A DNA stretch of 64,000 nt from Rhodanobacter sp. FDAARGOS 1247 (GCF_016889805.1 NZ_CP069535.1:2170001-2234000); one strand, 5' to 3'. Shown: positions 1 through 8,262, counted from the first letter of the stretch. Notes: generated from the letters alone by a model not told the origin. Program-made: numbers and translations.

Positions 1-1277
1 CGGAACAGCGAGGCCACGCCGGGCAACGGCATCGGCACGGCGTCCACCTTGCCGCTGCGGTAGTCGACGCGGCGGATCTCGTCGATGCCGTTCCGCGAGA
101 CCTTCACGTACAGCGCGTCACGGGCCGGTGCGACCTGCTGGACGTCGTACAGGCTGGTGCCGGCCACCATGTCGTCGCCCTGCAGCGGCAGGACGGAACG
201 AGCCTGCCCGATCGACGCGCCCGGGCGTGACAAGTCCAGCGCCAGCACGTTTCCAAGGGAGCGCGCATGAGTGGAGACGAGGTACAGCGTATCGCCGCGG
301 ATGGCCGCGGACTGCACATGGTCGTCCAGGTCGGCGATGCAGTGCCAGGCCGCGCCAGGCTTCACCGCCTCGGCTTGCGGCGCCACGCAGTAGCGCTGGT
401 CGGCCTGCGCGCCCAGCGACTCGCCCAGCGCCCAGCGCGAACCGGCGGGAAATTCGATCACCGGGAAGCTGCGCGAGGGCATCGCGAACGACGGATTGGC
501 GCCTTCGCCCTGGCCGGCGCGCAGCAGGATCGGGTCCTGCGACGAGGGCGTACCCAGCCGGTGCAGGCGTGCGCGCATGTCCTGCACCGGGTCGCCACCG
601 GTACGCTGCGCAGGCGGCGCCATCTGGGTGTACTCGAAGCCGCTGCCGTCGGGCAGCCACTCGGCACCGAACTCGCCCCACACCGGCTCCACCGCATCGC
701 CGGTGGGCTTGCCGGTCTTCACGTCCAGCACTTCGAGGCGGGTGACCTCGCTGCCGCCGTGGTCGACGTTCACCGCCACCTTGCTGCCATCGGGCGATGG
801 CGTGTACAGCGTGATCGAGGCGTGGCCGCCGTCGCCCTGGAGGGTCGCCGGTTCCAGCAGCACGCGCTCGGTGCCATCCGCGTCACGCACCATCAGCGTG
901 CCGCTGCCCTTCGCGTCCTGGCGGATGAAGAACAGCCTGCCGCCGGCACGGCGTTGGCGGCGATGCATGACGGTGGCGCCATCGGTGCTGGCCAGCGCCT
1001 GCTGCCAGTTCTTCAGGGTAGGCAAGGCGTCCAGCTTGCCCCGCGTGTACTCGCCCTGGGCGACCAGCCAGCGCTGGAACTCGGCGTTGTCATCGCCCTC
1101 CATCCAGCGGTAGGGATCGTGCACGGTGTGGCCAAACAGGTGCTCGACCACGTCGGCCGTACGCGCCGGTGGCGGAGCGCCAGCTTGAGCGGCGAAGGCA
1201 GACAGGGTGACCGGTGCGAGCAGGCAGGCGGCAGTCGACAAGGCCAGCGAAGCGGGCCAGCGGAGCAGTCGGGGCAT
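1..1277 (-). CDS. Prolyl oligopeptidase family protein (S9A), N-terminal part, cut by window edge
   Basis: The frame is open from an ATG at 1277 to the left edge, giving 425 codons. A signal peptide is visible at about residues 1-30 (hydrophobic core LALSTAACLLAPVTLSAFA). It is followed by the family signature VEHLFGHTVHDPYRWMEG and repeated beta-propeller strands such as VRDADGTERVLLEPATL and SPDGSKVAVNVDHGGSE. This is the Peptidase_S9_N propeller that gates the active site of prolyl oligopeptidases, which cut short peptides after proline. The signal peptide suggests a periplasmic or secreted enzyme, as in other xanthomonads. The catalytic Ser-Asp-His hydrolase domain would lie to the left of the window, so activity cannot be judged here. 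The start is supported by a GAGGA sequence just upstream. The family assignment is firm; the exact specificity is not. Confidence 0.9.
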   Translation of the reverse strand, partial: MPRLLRWPASLALSTAACLLAPVTLSAFAAQAGAPPPARTADVVEHLFGHTVHDPYRWMEGDDNAEFQRWLVAQGEYTRGKLDALPTLKNWQQALASTDGATVMHRRQRRAGGRLFFIRQDAKGSGTLMVRDADGTERVLLEPATLQGDGGHASITLYTPSPDGSKVAVNVDHGGSEVTRLEVLDVKTGKPTGDAVEPVWGEFGAEWLPDGSGFEYTQMAPPAQRTGGDPVQDMRARLHRLGTPSSQDPILLRAGQGEGANPSFAMPSRSFPVIEFPAGSRWALGESLGAQADQRYCVAPQAEAVKPGAAWHCIADLDDHVQSAAIRGDTLYLVSTHARSLGNVLALDLSRPGASIGQARSVLPLQGDDMVAGTSLYDVQQVAPARDALYVKVSRNGIDEIRRVDYRSGKVDAVPMPLPGVASLF

Positions 1278-1627
1278 GAGGATGTCCTCGTCCAAAGGAA
1301 TCACGCAGCACGCATCCTCGCGCAACGGGAAGCCCCGGGGTACCCGCCATCCGTCATGCCGTGCGTGGGGTGTGAACGCCGTCGCAAGCACGCGCTCCTG
1401 TGGCACGGGAAACCCGGGCAAAACCGGCTTTCTGCAATTCGTCCCGAAGAAAGCGTTCCGCCCCCGAGGTTTGGATTGCCTCCCTGCTGGTCTATGCTTG
1501 CACCCGGCGTCGCAAGCCGCCTCCGGGTCCGCGGGAAGGGTTCAACCCACTTGTCGATGGCGTGCCACCATCAACCTTTGTGCAGCCGGGATTGCGGACC
1601 TTCGGCATTCATTGCATGGAGGTTGTC

Positions 1628-3190
1628 ATGAAGAACCTGCCCGCCCGTCCGCACCTGGACCATCTGAAGAAACAGGCCAAGCAGCTGCTGGAGGATGTCC
1701 GCCACGGCGCACCCGATGCGCTCGAACGCGTCCGCCTTGCCCTGCCCGCCGCCGCCCGGCTCGATCACCCCGCCATCGCCGCGATGGAGCTGCGCCTGCA
1801 CGACGCGCAGTCCTGCATCGCGCGCGAATACGGTTTCGGCTCGTGGTCGCAGTTGAAGGACTACGTCGCGCTGCAGGCCGCTTCGGTCGACGCGGCCACG
1901 CGAAAGCGCCAGTGGATGCATTGGGCCTTCGGCCACGGCTACCAGACGGCCAGGCCGGCCTTGGCCGAGCGCCTGCTGCGCGAACATCCGCAGCTGCTGG
2001 CCGGCGAGCCCGTACTGGCCTGCGCCATCGGCGACGTCGCCACGGTACGGGCCGCCCTCGCCGCCGACCCCGCCTGGGCCACGACGGCCCGCGCCGACAA
2101 CGGCATGCCGCCGCTGGCCTGCGCCACCTTCTCCGGAATGATCGCGCTGCCCGCGTACGCGTCAGGCATTCGCGCCTGCGTGGATCTGCTGCTCGCCGCA
2201 GGTGCGAATCCGGATGCGCGATGGACCGATCCGCAGCTGCCGCAAGATCCGCTCAGCGTCCTGTACGGCGCCGCCGGTCGCAACCACGACGCCGCGCTGA
2301 CGCAGCGACTGCTGCGGGCCGGCGCCGATCCCAACGACAACGAATCGCTCTACCACGCCACCGAGACCGCCGACAGCACGATCGTCCGCCTGCTGCTCGA
2401 CGCCGGCGCCCGCGTGACCGGCTGCAATGCGCTGTTCCGCGCGCTCGACCACGAGCATCCCGACACGCTGCGCCTGCTGCTCGCCCACGGTGGCGACCCG
2501 AACGAACCTGGCCCCGGCGGCAACCCCCTGCTGCACGCCATCCGCCGCCGTCGCTCGCCGGCGACCATCGGCCTGCTGCTCGACGCCGGCGCCGATCCCT
2601 CGGCCAGCAACGGACACGGAGTCTCCGCCTATCGCCTCGCCTGCTGCCTCGGCCTCACCGAAGTGGCTGGGCAACTGGCGCAGGCCGGCGCCGTGCCCGA
2701 CGACCAACCGCATGATGCCTTCCTCGGCGCCTGCGCGCGAGGCGATCGTGCCACCGTGCAGGCGATGCTGGCCGACGAGCCGGGCCTCATCGGCAAACTG
2801 CCGCCCGTCGCATTGCGTCTGCTGCCGGAAATGGCGTCCGCCAACGGCGAGGAAGCCGTGCGCGTGATGGTCGAGGCGGGCTGGCCGATCACGGCGCGCG
2901 GCGGCGACATCGACGGCAGCGCGCTCAACTGGGCGGTGTTCCGCGGCAACGCCTCGCTTGCCCGCTTCCTGCTCGCCCACGGTGCGCGCTACGACGAGCG
3001 CCACGGCTTCAACGACAACGTCTACGGCACGCTCAGCTTCGCCTCCCAGGCCGAAACCACGCCTGGCGGCGACTGGCTGGCCTGCGCGAACGCCCTGATC
3101 GACGCCGGCTCGCCACTGCCCGAAGAGCGCTACGCATTTCCGGAAGAGATCGCCGCGTACTTCGACGATTTGCGCTCAGGCACGCACTGA
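1628..3190 (+). CDS. Ankyrin repeat protein
   Basis: This is a 520-residue protein. The first 80 residues (from PARPHLDHLKKQAKQLL) form a helical N-terminal region seen in a group of bacterial ankyrin proteins. From about residue 130 onward come degenerate ankyrin repeats recognisable by LLLAAGANPD, LLRAGADPNDNESL, LLLDAGARVTGCNALFRAL, LLLAHGGDPNEPGPGGNPLL, LLLDAGADPSASNGHG and FLLAHGARYDERHG. Ankyrin repeats are protein-binding scaffolds, so no enzymatic role is claimed. No signal peptide or membrane segment is visible, so it is probably cytoplasmic. The ATG at 1628 is preceded by TGGAGG at good distance; another in-frame ATG at 1616 is possible. It is a single gene, and its stop codon runs directly into a hairpin-rich spacer. 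Confidence 0.85.
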   Translation: MKNLPARPHLDHLKKQAKQLLEDVRHGAPDALERVRLALPAAARLDHPAIAAMELRLHDAQSCIAREYGFGSWSQLKDYVALQAASVDAATRKRQWMHWAFGHGYQTARPALAERLLREHPQLLAGEPVLACAIGDVATVRAALAADPAWATTARADNGMPPLACATFSGMIALPAYASGIRACVDLLLAAGANPDARWTDPQLPQDPLSVLYGAAGRNHDAALTQRLLRAGADPNDNESLYHATETADSTIVRLLLDAGARVTGCNALFRALDHEHPDTLRLLLAHGGDPNEPGPGGNPLLHAIRRRRSPATIGLLLDAGADPSASNGHGVSAYRLACCLGLTEVAGQLAQAGAVPDDQPHDAFLGACARGDRATVQAMLADEPGLIGKLPPVALRLLPEMASANGEEAVRVMVEAGWPITARGGDIDGSALNWAVFRGNASLARFLLAHGARYDERHGFNDNVYGTLSFASQAETTPGGDWLACANALIDAGSPLPEERYAFPEEIAAYFDDLRSGTH

Positions 3191-3191
3191 G

Positions 3192-3225
3192 AGGTCGCGA
3201 GTTTTTCGAGCTCGAAACCCGACCT
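3192..3225. terminator. Hairpin after the ankyrin gene
   Basis: AGGTCG at 3192-3197 pairs with CGACCT at 3220-3225, and the perfect 14-bp palindrome TTTCGAGCTCGAAA (3204-3217) sits inside. It begins two bases after the stop codon of the ankyrin gene. It could act as a terminator, but the T-run lies within the structure rather than after it. The TGAGAGGT-n-G-n-GAGTTTTT opening resembles the hairpin following ogt at 20855. Confidence 0.5.
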
Positions 3226-3233
3226 GAGCGAAG

Positions 3234-3277
3234 GCATGGCGAGAGCATGGTGACGGCATGGCGAGGGCATGGATGCC
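3234..3277. repeat. Four 11-bp tandem units
   Basis: Four consecutive units start with GCATGG: GCATGGCGAGA, GCATGGTGACG, GCATGGCGAGG and GCATGGATGCC. They lie in the spacer between two convergent genes. Short inverted repeats (GATGCC...GGCATC) follow. No function is assigned. Confidence 0.6.
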
Positions 3278-3394
3278 CGAGTTGAGGCAACGCAGGAGCA
3301 GTTGCCCGATGCCCGGGTGAAGGCATCAACTGGACTTGCCTGGCCACACCCCCCTTGATTCGCCTGGCCTTTCACCTGGCTTCTCTCGCCGGCG

Positions 3395-3919
3395 TCAGCC
3401 AGCGCCTTCGGGCTCGACATTCCACGACCGCGCCATGAAACGTCCCTGCCCGCCCGACAGCACATGCATCGCCAGCTGCAGATTCCGAGCCTGGGCCTCG
3501 ACCGACTTGAGCTGCGCGAAGTAGCGCAGGATCTCCTTCCGGCGGCTGGGCGCCAGCGCGTCCCAGGTCTTTGCGGCTGCAGGCTGCGCGGCCAGCGCCT
3601 CGGCAAACCATGCCGGCACGGGATGTGCGGGACCGGCCTGATAGCTCTCGTCAAAAGCCACGTCCACCTCGACGAGATCGCCCACGACAGTTGCCGAGGC
3701 CTCACGCACCTGGCCATGCAGATACAGATAAAAGTCGCCGTCACCCATGGGCATCATGTTGATGCGCCACGGCGTTTCCGGCTGGCCATTCACCTGCACC
3801 CGAACCGGCAGCGGCTTGCGCCAGCCCGCCTTCAAACGGCTCGCCTGCGCTGCACTGACCCGCACGTACGGATTGATCCCGTTGATCTCGATTGTCGCCT
3901 GAAATTTCAAGCTGCTCAT
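3395..3919 (-). CDS. YdeI/OmpD-associated family protein (DUF1905-type)
   Basis: This is a 174-residue protein starting MSSLKFQATIEINGINPYVRVS, the usual opening of the DUF1905 beta-barrel domain. A helical C-terminal YdeI-like segment follows (WFAEALAAQPAAAKTWDALAPSRRKEILRYFAQLKSVE, broken here only by a short loop). Proteins of this family have been linked to resistance to antimicrobial peptides in enterics, but their biochemical function is not established. The start at 3919 is chosen because the domain begins there; an upstream extension has no family resemblance. It lies convergent with the ankyrin gene and upstream of nothing obvious, so it is probably monocistronic. Confidence 0.8.
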   Translation of the reverse strand: MSSLKFQATIEINGINPYVRVSAAQASRLKAGWRKPLPVRVQVNGQPETPWRINMMPMGDGDFYLYLHGQVREASATVVGDLVEVDVAFDESYQAGPAHPVPAWFAEALAAQPAAAKTWDALAPSRRKEILRYFAQLKSVEAQARNLQLAMHVLSGGQGRFMARSWNVEPEGAG

Positions 3920-4009
3920 GCTGCCGCACCACCGGGTTGAAGTTCCACGTCGTTCAAGCAGGCCCCTCCCTCCAGGAAAAATACGTGCAACGAGCAAGCG
4001 CCATTCCGG

Positions 4010-4468
4010 TCAGGTTGAGGTGCCCACGCTTCCTGCACTCGTGCCGGTCACGAGTGCCTCCGAACAGCTCAGCGAGGTCGCCGCCGACCGCCTCATGTCC
4101 GCGCCGCGCACGCGCTGCAGGTGTGACTGCCCCCAGATCCGGGCGTTCTCCACCAGCGGCAGGACCGTGCGGCCGTAATCGCTCAGGCGATACTGCACCG
4201 GCGCGGGTACGGGCGCCGTCGCCAGGCGTTCGACCAGTCCGTCGGCTTCCAGCTCCCGCAGTTGCTCGGTCAACACCTTGTGCGAGATCGGCGTGACCCG
4301 GCGCAGCAGTGCGGAAAAGTGATGGGTCTCGCGGGCGAGCCAATACAGGATGGTGAGCTTCCATTTGCCGCCGACCGCCACGAAGGCCGCGTGCAGCGGA
4401 CACTCGGCAAGCGGATGGGACTTCGCCAACAGATACGCACCTTGACGTGCCGTCTTGTCGCTGGACAT
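4010..4468 (-). CDS. HxlR-family transcriptional regulator
   Basis: This is a 152-residue protein with a winged-helix HxlR domain. CPLHAAFVAVGGKWKLTILY contains the N-terminal Cys and the GGKWK signature, followed by HFSALLRRVTPISHKVLTEQLRELEADGLVER and the wing (VQYRLSDYGRTVLPLVE). HxlR proteins are usually dimeric repressors or activators responding to redox or electrophile stress through the conserved Cys; whether this one does is inference. The ATG at 4468 is only 43 bp from the divergent gene at 4512, so the regulator probably controls that gene and itself from the shared spacer. The C-terminal 25 residues are low-complexity Ser/Thr-rich. Confidence 0.9.
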   Translation of the reverse strand: MSSDKTARQGAYLLAKSHPLAECPLHAAFVAVGGKWKLTILYWLARETHHFSALLRRVTPISHKVLTEQLRELEADGLVERLATAPVPAPVQYRLSDYGRTVLPLVENARIWGQSHLQRVRGADMRRSAATSLSCSEALVTGTSAGSVGTST

Positions 4469-4511
4469 GGGTGCCTCTAGCGTCAGCCAACCGATAGTGC
4501 TGGAGGATGCC

Positions 4512-5114
4512 ATGCCAAGCCATGCTCGTGTGTTCCTGTTCTGGGTAGTCAGCACGGGGCTGTCCGGTCTGCCGTTCGCCCATGTTTCCGCACAGCCGGC
4601 GCAGGTTGCCACACACGCGGTAGCGCCCGCGCGCGATGGCCAGCACGATTTCGATTTCGAGATTGGCACCTGGAAGACAAAGCTGAAGCGGCTCGTGCAT
4701 CCGTTGTCGGGGTCGGACGAATGGGCGCATTACGAAGGCATCACCATCGTGCGCAAGGTCTGGGATGGACGCGCCAACCTGGTCGAGTTGACGGCCGACG
4801 GTCTGGCCGGCCATTTCGAAGGCCTGAACCTGCGCCTCTACAACCCGCAGTCGCGGCAATGGAGCCTCAACTTCGCCAGCAGCCGAGGCGGGACGCTGGG
4901 ACAACCGACGATCGGCCAATTCATCGATGGTCGCGGCGAGTTCTACGACCAGGAAGAATTCGACGGACGCGCCGTCTTCGTGCAGTTCGTGATCACCCGG
5001 CCCGACGCCAACACCATCCACTTCGAGCAGGCGTTCTCGGACGACGGCGGCAAGACCTGGGAGGTCAACTGGGTGGCGACGGACACGCGGGTGAGTAGCC
5101 CACGGTCCATGTAG
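4512..5114 (+). CDS. Secreted DUF1579-like protein
   Basis: This is a 200-residue protein with an N-terminal signal peptide (hydrophobic core VFLFWVVSTGLSGLPFAHVSA). The mature part begins DFDFEIGTWKTKLKRLVHPL, a pattern typical of DUF1579-like beta-barrel proteins that open with FDF-x-G-W. Later strands include GEFYDQEEFDGRAVFVQFVI and FSDDGGKTWEVNWVATDTR. No catalytic residue is evident and the function is unknown. The ATG at 4512 has a clear GGAGG five bases upstream. Divergent placement next to the HxlR regulator suggests that the regulator controls it. Confidence 0.75.
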   Translation: MPSHARVFLFWVVSTGLSGLPFAHVSAQPAQVATHAVAPARDGQHDFDFEIGTWKTKLKRLVHPLSGSDEWAHYEGITIVRKVWDGRANLVELTADGLAGHFEGLNLRLYNPQSRQWSLNFASSRGGTLGQPTIGQFIDGRGEFYDQEEFDGRAVFVQFVITRPDANTIHFEQAFSDDGGKTWEVNWVATDTRVSSPRSM

Positions 5115-5340
5115 TGGTCCACGGAAAGACGGCGTCGTGGCGCGCGAACGAGAGTGGGGGCGCCGGAACGATGCCAGAGGGGACAACAGGTGACTGCCGG
5201 CGTGAGGGAAGTTGCGACATAGAGGTTGGCTGACGTAAGGGCGGATGAGGCCGACATCCAACCGCAAGCGATGCGAGAGCGATCAGGAAACCGAGTAGCG
5301 CGGCTCAGAGAAAGTCGCCCTCAACCTTTGGAAAATCAAT

Positions 5341-5361
5341 TTAATTAGCCACGTCCCCTTT
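5341..5361 (+). repeat. Dispersed repeat family B, copy 1 (AGCCACGTCCCC core)
   Basis: The sequence reads TTAATTAGCCACGTCCCCTTT. Inverted and direct copies occur at 6254-6277 and 6317-6337, and a degenerate copy overlaps the 3' end of the STAND gene at 11848-11860. It lies just downstream of the gene at 5435-6226. Confidence 0.75.
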
Positions 5362-5370
5362 CCCGCCGTT

Positions 5371-5430
5371 ATGAACCTAACCCCTTATTTCCCAGTTGGA
5401 AACCACAGGATAATGAATCTGGCCCCTTAT
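5371..5430 (+). repeat. Dispersed repeat family C, two direct copies
   Basis: Two copies, ATGAACCTAACCCCTTATTT (5371-5390) and ATGAATCTGGCCCCTTAT (5413-5430), lie 22 bp apart. Further copies occur at 11721-11741 (direct) and 10766-10783 (inverted). All are between genes of the island. Confidence 0.7.
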
Positions 5431-5434
5431 CTCG

Positions 5435-6226
5435 TCACGAAATGGTGTTCATGGTCGATGTCAGCACATGCCAACCTTCTGCATCGTGACGAAGCACAGC
5501 CGTATGCGAGGACGCGCACAACGGGCCGCAATAGAATCCGTACATCACTTCGTAGTTGCCGTCCTGCCTGCGCATGGGAAGCCCCACGCCCATCTGCATC
5601 CATGGCTTTTCCCGCGCATCTCTCCGCGATGCTGTCAGTGCGCTTGCCGGAAAAAGTTCCACGCCCGTATCGGCAAGCTGACGAATGGAATCCTCGGACA
5701 GGTCAATGCTCCGGCTGCCATCTGGCCAGCTGAGCGATACGTAAAGCGGCATCGAGTTGGCTCGCAGGTAACCGTCTTTCGCCTGGACCTGGTAGCGAAC
5801 CAGCGCAATCATCACTCCCTGCAGATCGGGAGCGGGACGCCGCACCGCATCCTCTTGCGCCACCCGTTCGTCACGTGCCTGTTTGAGTTTAGCGGCGGCG
5901 CTTCCCCGCGCGACGCACTGTCCCGAAACGGGATCCTGTGCGCATACCTCCCCCGTCGACTCGTCGAGGGTGATCTCCAACGTAGGCGTCACCGAGCCCT
6001 GGCCCCGGTCGAGCCGAAATTGCCACACGCCGCTCGCGGGATCGAAATTCACCGCACCGACCGCACCATCTCCCAGCTTCGGACGAAGCACGCCGAGCGA
6101 GACCTGTACGACCGACATGCCATCCAGCAAAGGTTTTGCCGGCGTATCAGCGTGGGCGTACTCCGTGGGGCCGAACTGCAGCAAGAGCAAACAAACCCAG
6201 ACAAGGCATCGGATAATTTTTCGCAT
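5435..6226 (-). CDS. Secreted protein of unknown function
   Basis: This is a 263-residue protein. MRKIIRCLVWVCLLLLQFG followed by a likely cleavage after AHA (about residue 26) is a clear signal peptide. The mature chain has no motif I recognise. It contains pairs of Cys (VCAQDPVSGQC and FYCGPLC) that could form disulfides, consistent with a periplasmic location. The start at 6226 is chosen for the signal peptide and an upstream GGAGCAG; a longer frame to 6298 has no such features. It is downstream of, and on the same strand as, the CD38-like gene (196-bp gap), so it might be a partner or immunity protein; this is inference from position only. The gene is bracketed by inverted copies of repeat family B at 5341 and 6254. 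Confidence 0.75.
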   Translation of the reverse strand: MRKIIRCLVWVCLLLLQFGPTEYAHADTPAKPLLDGMSVVQVSLGVLRPKLGDGAVGAVNFDPASGVWQFRLDRGQGSVTPTLEITLDESTGEVCAQDPVSGQCVARGSAAAKLKQARDERVAQEDAVRRPAPDLQGVMIALVRYQVQAKDGYLRANSMPLYVSLSWPDGSRSIDLSEDSIRQLADTGVELFPASALTASRRDAREKPWMQMGVGLPMRRQDGNYEVMYGFYCGPLCASSHTAVLRHDAEGWHVLTSTMNTIS

Positions 6227-6253
6227 CAGTTCACTGCTCCGGGTTTCAGGTCG

Positions 6254-6277
6254 AAAAAAGGGGACGTGGCTGATTAA
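6254..6277 (-). repeat. Dispersed repeat family B, copy 2 (inverted)
   Basis: AAAGGGGACGTGGCTGATTAA is the reverse complement of copy 1. GGGGACGTGGC at 6260-6270 can pair with GCCACGTCCCC at 6325-6335 of copy 3, forming an 11-bp stem in the gap between the two genes. Confidence 0.75.
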
Positions 6278-6316
6278 GTCAGGCGGTCGACCCGCCATGC
6301 CAGATGACGAGCAAAT

Positions 6317-6337
6317 TTCAATTGGCCACGTCCCCTT
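6317..6337 (+). repeat. Dispersed repeat family B, copy 3
   Basis: TTTCAATTGGCCACGTCCCCT has the same orientation as copy 1 and is inverted relative to copy 2. It lies downstream of the stop codon of the gene at 6423-7409. Confidence 0.7.
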
Positions 6338-6422
6338 CTATCTCCCAGCGCGTGCGCCGATCACTTCCTTGAATATTCGGATGCCCGCAAGTGAACCGGA
6401 TCCCGGTTTCCGCTCGCCCGAG

Positions 6423-7409
6423 TCACGGCCACGTGATCAGGGACTTGAGGTCTTCCTTGATCTTGGTCACAGCCGCGGTTTCGGGCCGGCGTCCCCGGGC
6501 AGCCCAGTAGTATTGAAGGAAGGGATTGCTGATGGAAAGCTGGCCGTCCACGTTGCAATCGTCTCGACCACTGATGCGCTTCCCGGGCTTCGGGCTGACG
6601 ATCGAGACCTTCGCCAGATCATTGTTGGTGTATATCGCGTACGGCTGGTCCGGCAGCAGGATGGGCTCGATCACGACGATGGTGAAATCGGTGATGACGG
6701 GCTCTTTCTTCGCCTTGATCTGGTCAGTCATCAACTTGACCATGGCCGGAAGTTCGGTCGTGGTCAGGATGGAATCGTTGCGAAGTCCACACCGGCAAAC
6801 TGCGGTGACATGCCCTCGTGCCGCGTGCCCGAGTTTGCCGGACACACTCGTGAAGTAGTTCGCGAAAGCACCGCCCGGCTCCCACACGAATTGCTTGTTC
6901 ACATAGCGGGCGGCCGTGGTGGCCTCCAGCTGGCCGAAGATCTCCCCACTGCTGTTCCACTTGTCGATCTTCTTCATGAGGGCAAGTTCGTTGATGCCGT
7001 TCCAGAACACGCTCCCGTTGACTGGAGTCGTGGCGTCGAACTGCTCCAGCAACTGCGCGTAGGCTTCCTTGGCATACTCCGACGGTTGCTTGCCGGACTT
7101 CTGAACCTCACGCGCCATATCCTCCTGATAACGCGCAGCGGGAGACCACGCCTTCCAGTCCTTCCCCTGTCGCGTCGCCCCGGCGGCGGCCATCTTTGCA
7201 ATCGCCGCCCGACGCTGCACGGCCTGGATCAACTCCAGCTTGAACTGCGGTGTCCCGAACATCTTCTGGTACAGCGACGGGTCCTTCTTTATGCGTCGAA
7301 GCCACGCCAGATCGGACTCCAGCTCCTCCTGCGGGAACTTGTTCTGCAATTCGACGTACAACTCCAGGGGAATCTTGCCCCGGTATGAATTGGGTTGACT
7401 GAACAGCAT
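6423..7409 (-). CDS. Putative NAD-processing protein with CD38/ADP-ribosyl-cyclase-like motifs
   Basis: This is a 328-residue cytoplasmic-looking protein without a signal peptide. The central part (130-230) lines up by eye with the conserved elements of CD38/ADP-ribosyl cyclases: SVFWNGINELA (134-143) with LWSRIKDLA of human CD38; GQLEATTAARYV (159-170) with the TLEDT loop; W176 and GGAFANYFTSVSGKL (179-193) with the W...S.FW..VS..FA helix; and SILTTTELPAM (213-223), whose E219 would match catalytic Glu226. Such enzymes hydrolyse or cyclise NAD. The N-terminal 125 residues are helical and charged, and the C-terminal 100 residues are unrecognised. The start at 7409 has AGGAG at five bases. A role as toxin, effector or defence NADase is inference. 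The fold assignment rests on motif spacing and needs a profile search. Confidence 0.55.
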   Translation of the reverse strand: MLFSQPNSYRGKIPLELYVELQNKFPQEELESDLAWLRRIKKDPSLYQKMFGTPQFKLELIQAVQRRAAIAKMAAAGATRQGKDWKAWSPAARYQEDMAREVQKSGKQPSEYAKEAYAQLLEQFDATTPVNGSVFWNGINELALMKKIDKWNSSGEIFGQLEATTAARYVNKQFVWEPGGAFANYFTSVSGKLGHAARGHVTAVCRCGLRNDSILTTTELPAMVKLMTDQIKAKKEPVITDFTIVVIEPILLPDQPYAIYTNNDLAKVSIVSPKPGKRISGRDDCNVDGQLSISNPFLQYYWAARGRRPETAAVTKIKEDLKSLITWP

Positions 7410-7936
7410 GGGAGCTCCTGTCGGTGGATGGGATTGCGGAATGCCTGCATCGCGATCGAGCCGATCAACAACGGAAGTGGCCAATCAGGACGGCACGGCC
7501 GAGCCCGACCCGGAAGACGGTTCGTGAATCTGATGAGCCATGTCCCCCATGTCTCGCAGTCGAGCAGCAAAGCGGTTCAGTGAACCTGCCCAGCTTCCCC
7601 TGCCCCCTTCCCCTGACCGATCCCCGACTATCGTCCGCTGCATCTTGCCGTGATGCGGTGGTCTTGCCTAGGTGGGGTGGCGAGAACCGGCGCAGCGGCG
7701 GCCGGCTCCCTGGGGCTCACCGCCGCCCCTCACCGGGGAGCCTTCGACCATTCTCCAGCCGATCACCAGGAGAAAACGCCCAAGCGCGAAGGCCGCAGGC
7801 TTGCACGCAAGCCAACAACCCTGAAGCGCAAGGTTCGAAGCATTGGACCGCGAGGGTCATCCACCTCGCACGCAAGGTTCAAACCGTCGTGCGCAACGAT
7901 TCGACGGAGCGGTCGGCGTTTCGGACGACCCGACGT
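7410..7936. other. Intergenic spacer left of the IS element
   Basis: This is 527 bp with no supported gene. It contains an imperfect GGCTCCC...GGGGAGCC hairpin around 7708-7744, and an AGCCATGTCCCC sequence near 7538 that distantly resembles repeat family B. The promoter of the gene at 6423-7409 must lie at the left end. Confidence 0.5.
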
Positions 7937-7998
7937 CCCCCCAGTTTTGAGTAGCACCTCGGTTTGGAGTCCAATCCCCCATCTGAAGGAGATTGGAC

Positions 7999-8262
7999 GT
8001 GAAGAAACGCTTTTCCGAAGAACAGATCATCGGCTTCCTTCGTGAGGCGGAGGCTGGCTTGCCGGTGAAGGCGCTGTGCCGGCAGCACGGCTTCAGCGAG
8101 GCCTCGTACTACCTGTGGCGCAGCAAGTTCGGCGGGATGAGTGTGCCCGACGCCAAACGGCTGAAAGAGCTGGAGACGGAGAACGGTCGGCTGAAGAAGC
8201 TGCTGGCCGAGCAGGTGCTTGAGAACGAGGTCATCAAGGACGCCCTGCGAAAAAAGTGGTGA
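7999..8262 (+). CDS. IS3-family transposase OrfA
   Basis: This is an 87-residue protein, [19 protein letters not shown] followed by [19 protein letters not shown], the helix-turn-helix that binds the IS ends. A leucine-zipper-like [20 protein letters not shown] region then leads to the terminal KKW. The GTG at 7999 has AAGGAG seven bases upstream; a TTG at 7993 is an alternative. A slippery A AAA AAG heptamer lies at 8250-8256 just before the stop, allowing -1 frameshifting into OrfB to make the OrfAB transposase, as known for IS3 elements. Confidence 0.93.
   Translation: MKKRFSEEQIIGFLREAEAGLPVKALCRQHGFSEASYYLWRSKFGGMSVPDAKRLKELETENGRLKKLLAEQVLENEVIKDALRKKW

Larger units (their letters stand above)
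5115..5434. other. Intergenic spacer, left edge of the accessory island
   Basis: This 320-bp stretch has no convincing gene. Its first 220 bp show nothing recognisable. Its last 95 bp carry the first copies of two dispersed repeat families (5341-5361, 5371-5390 and 5413-5430), which mark the start of the repeat-bracketed island. Confidence 0.6.

Noticed and set aside
7800-7900. GGTTCGAA and GGTTCAAA phrases suggesting tRNA remnants
   Set aside because: No acceptor stem or anticodon arm can be built around them.
7424-7954. A 176-codon frame running into the IS element
   Set aside because: It crosses the IS left end and has a composition unlike real proteins of this genome.
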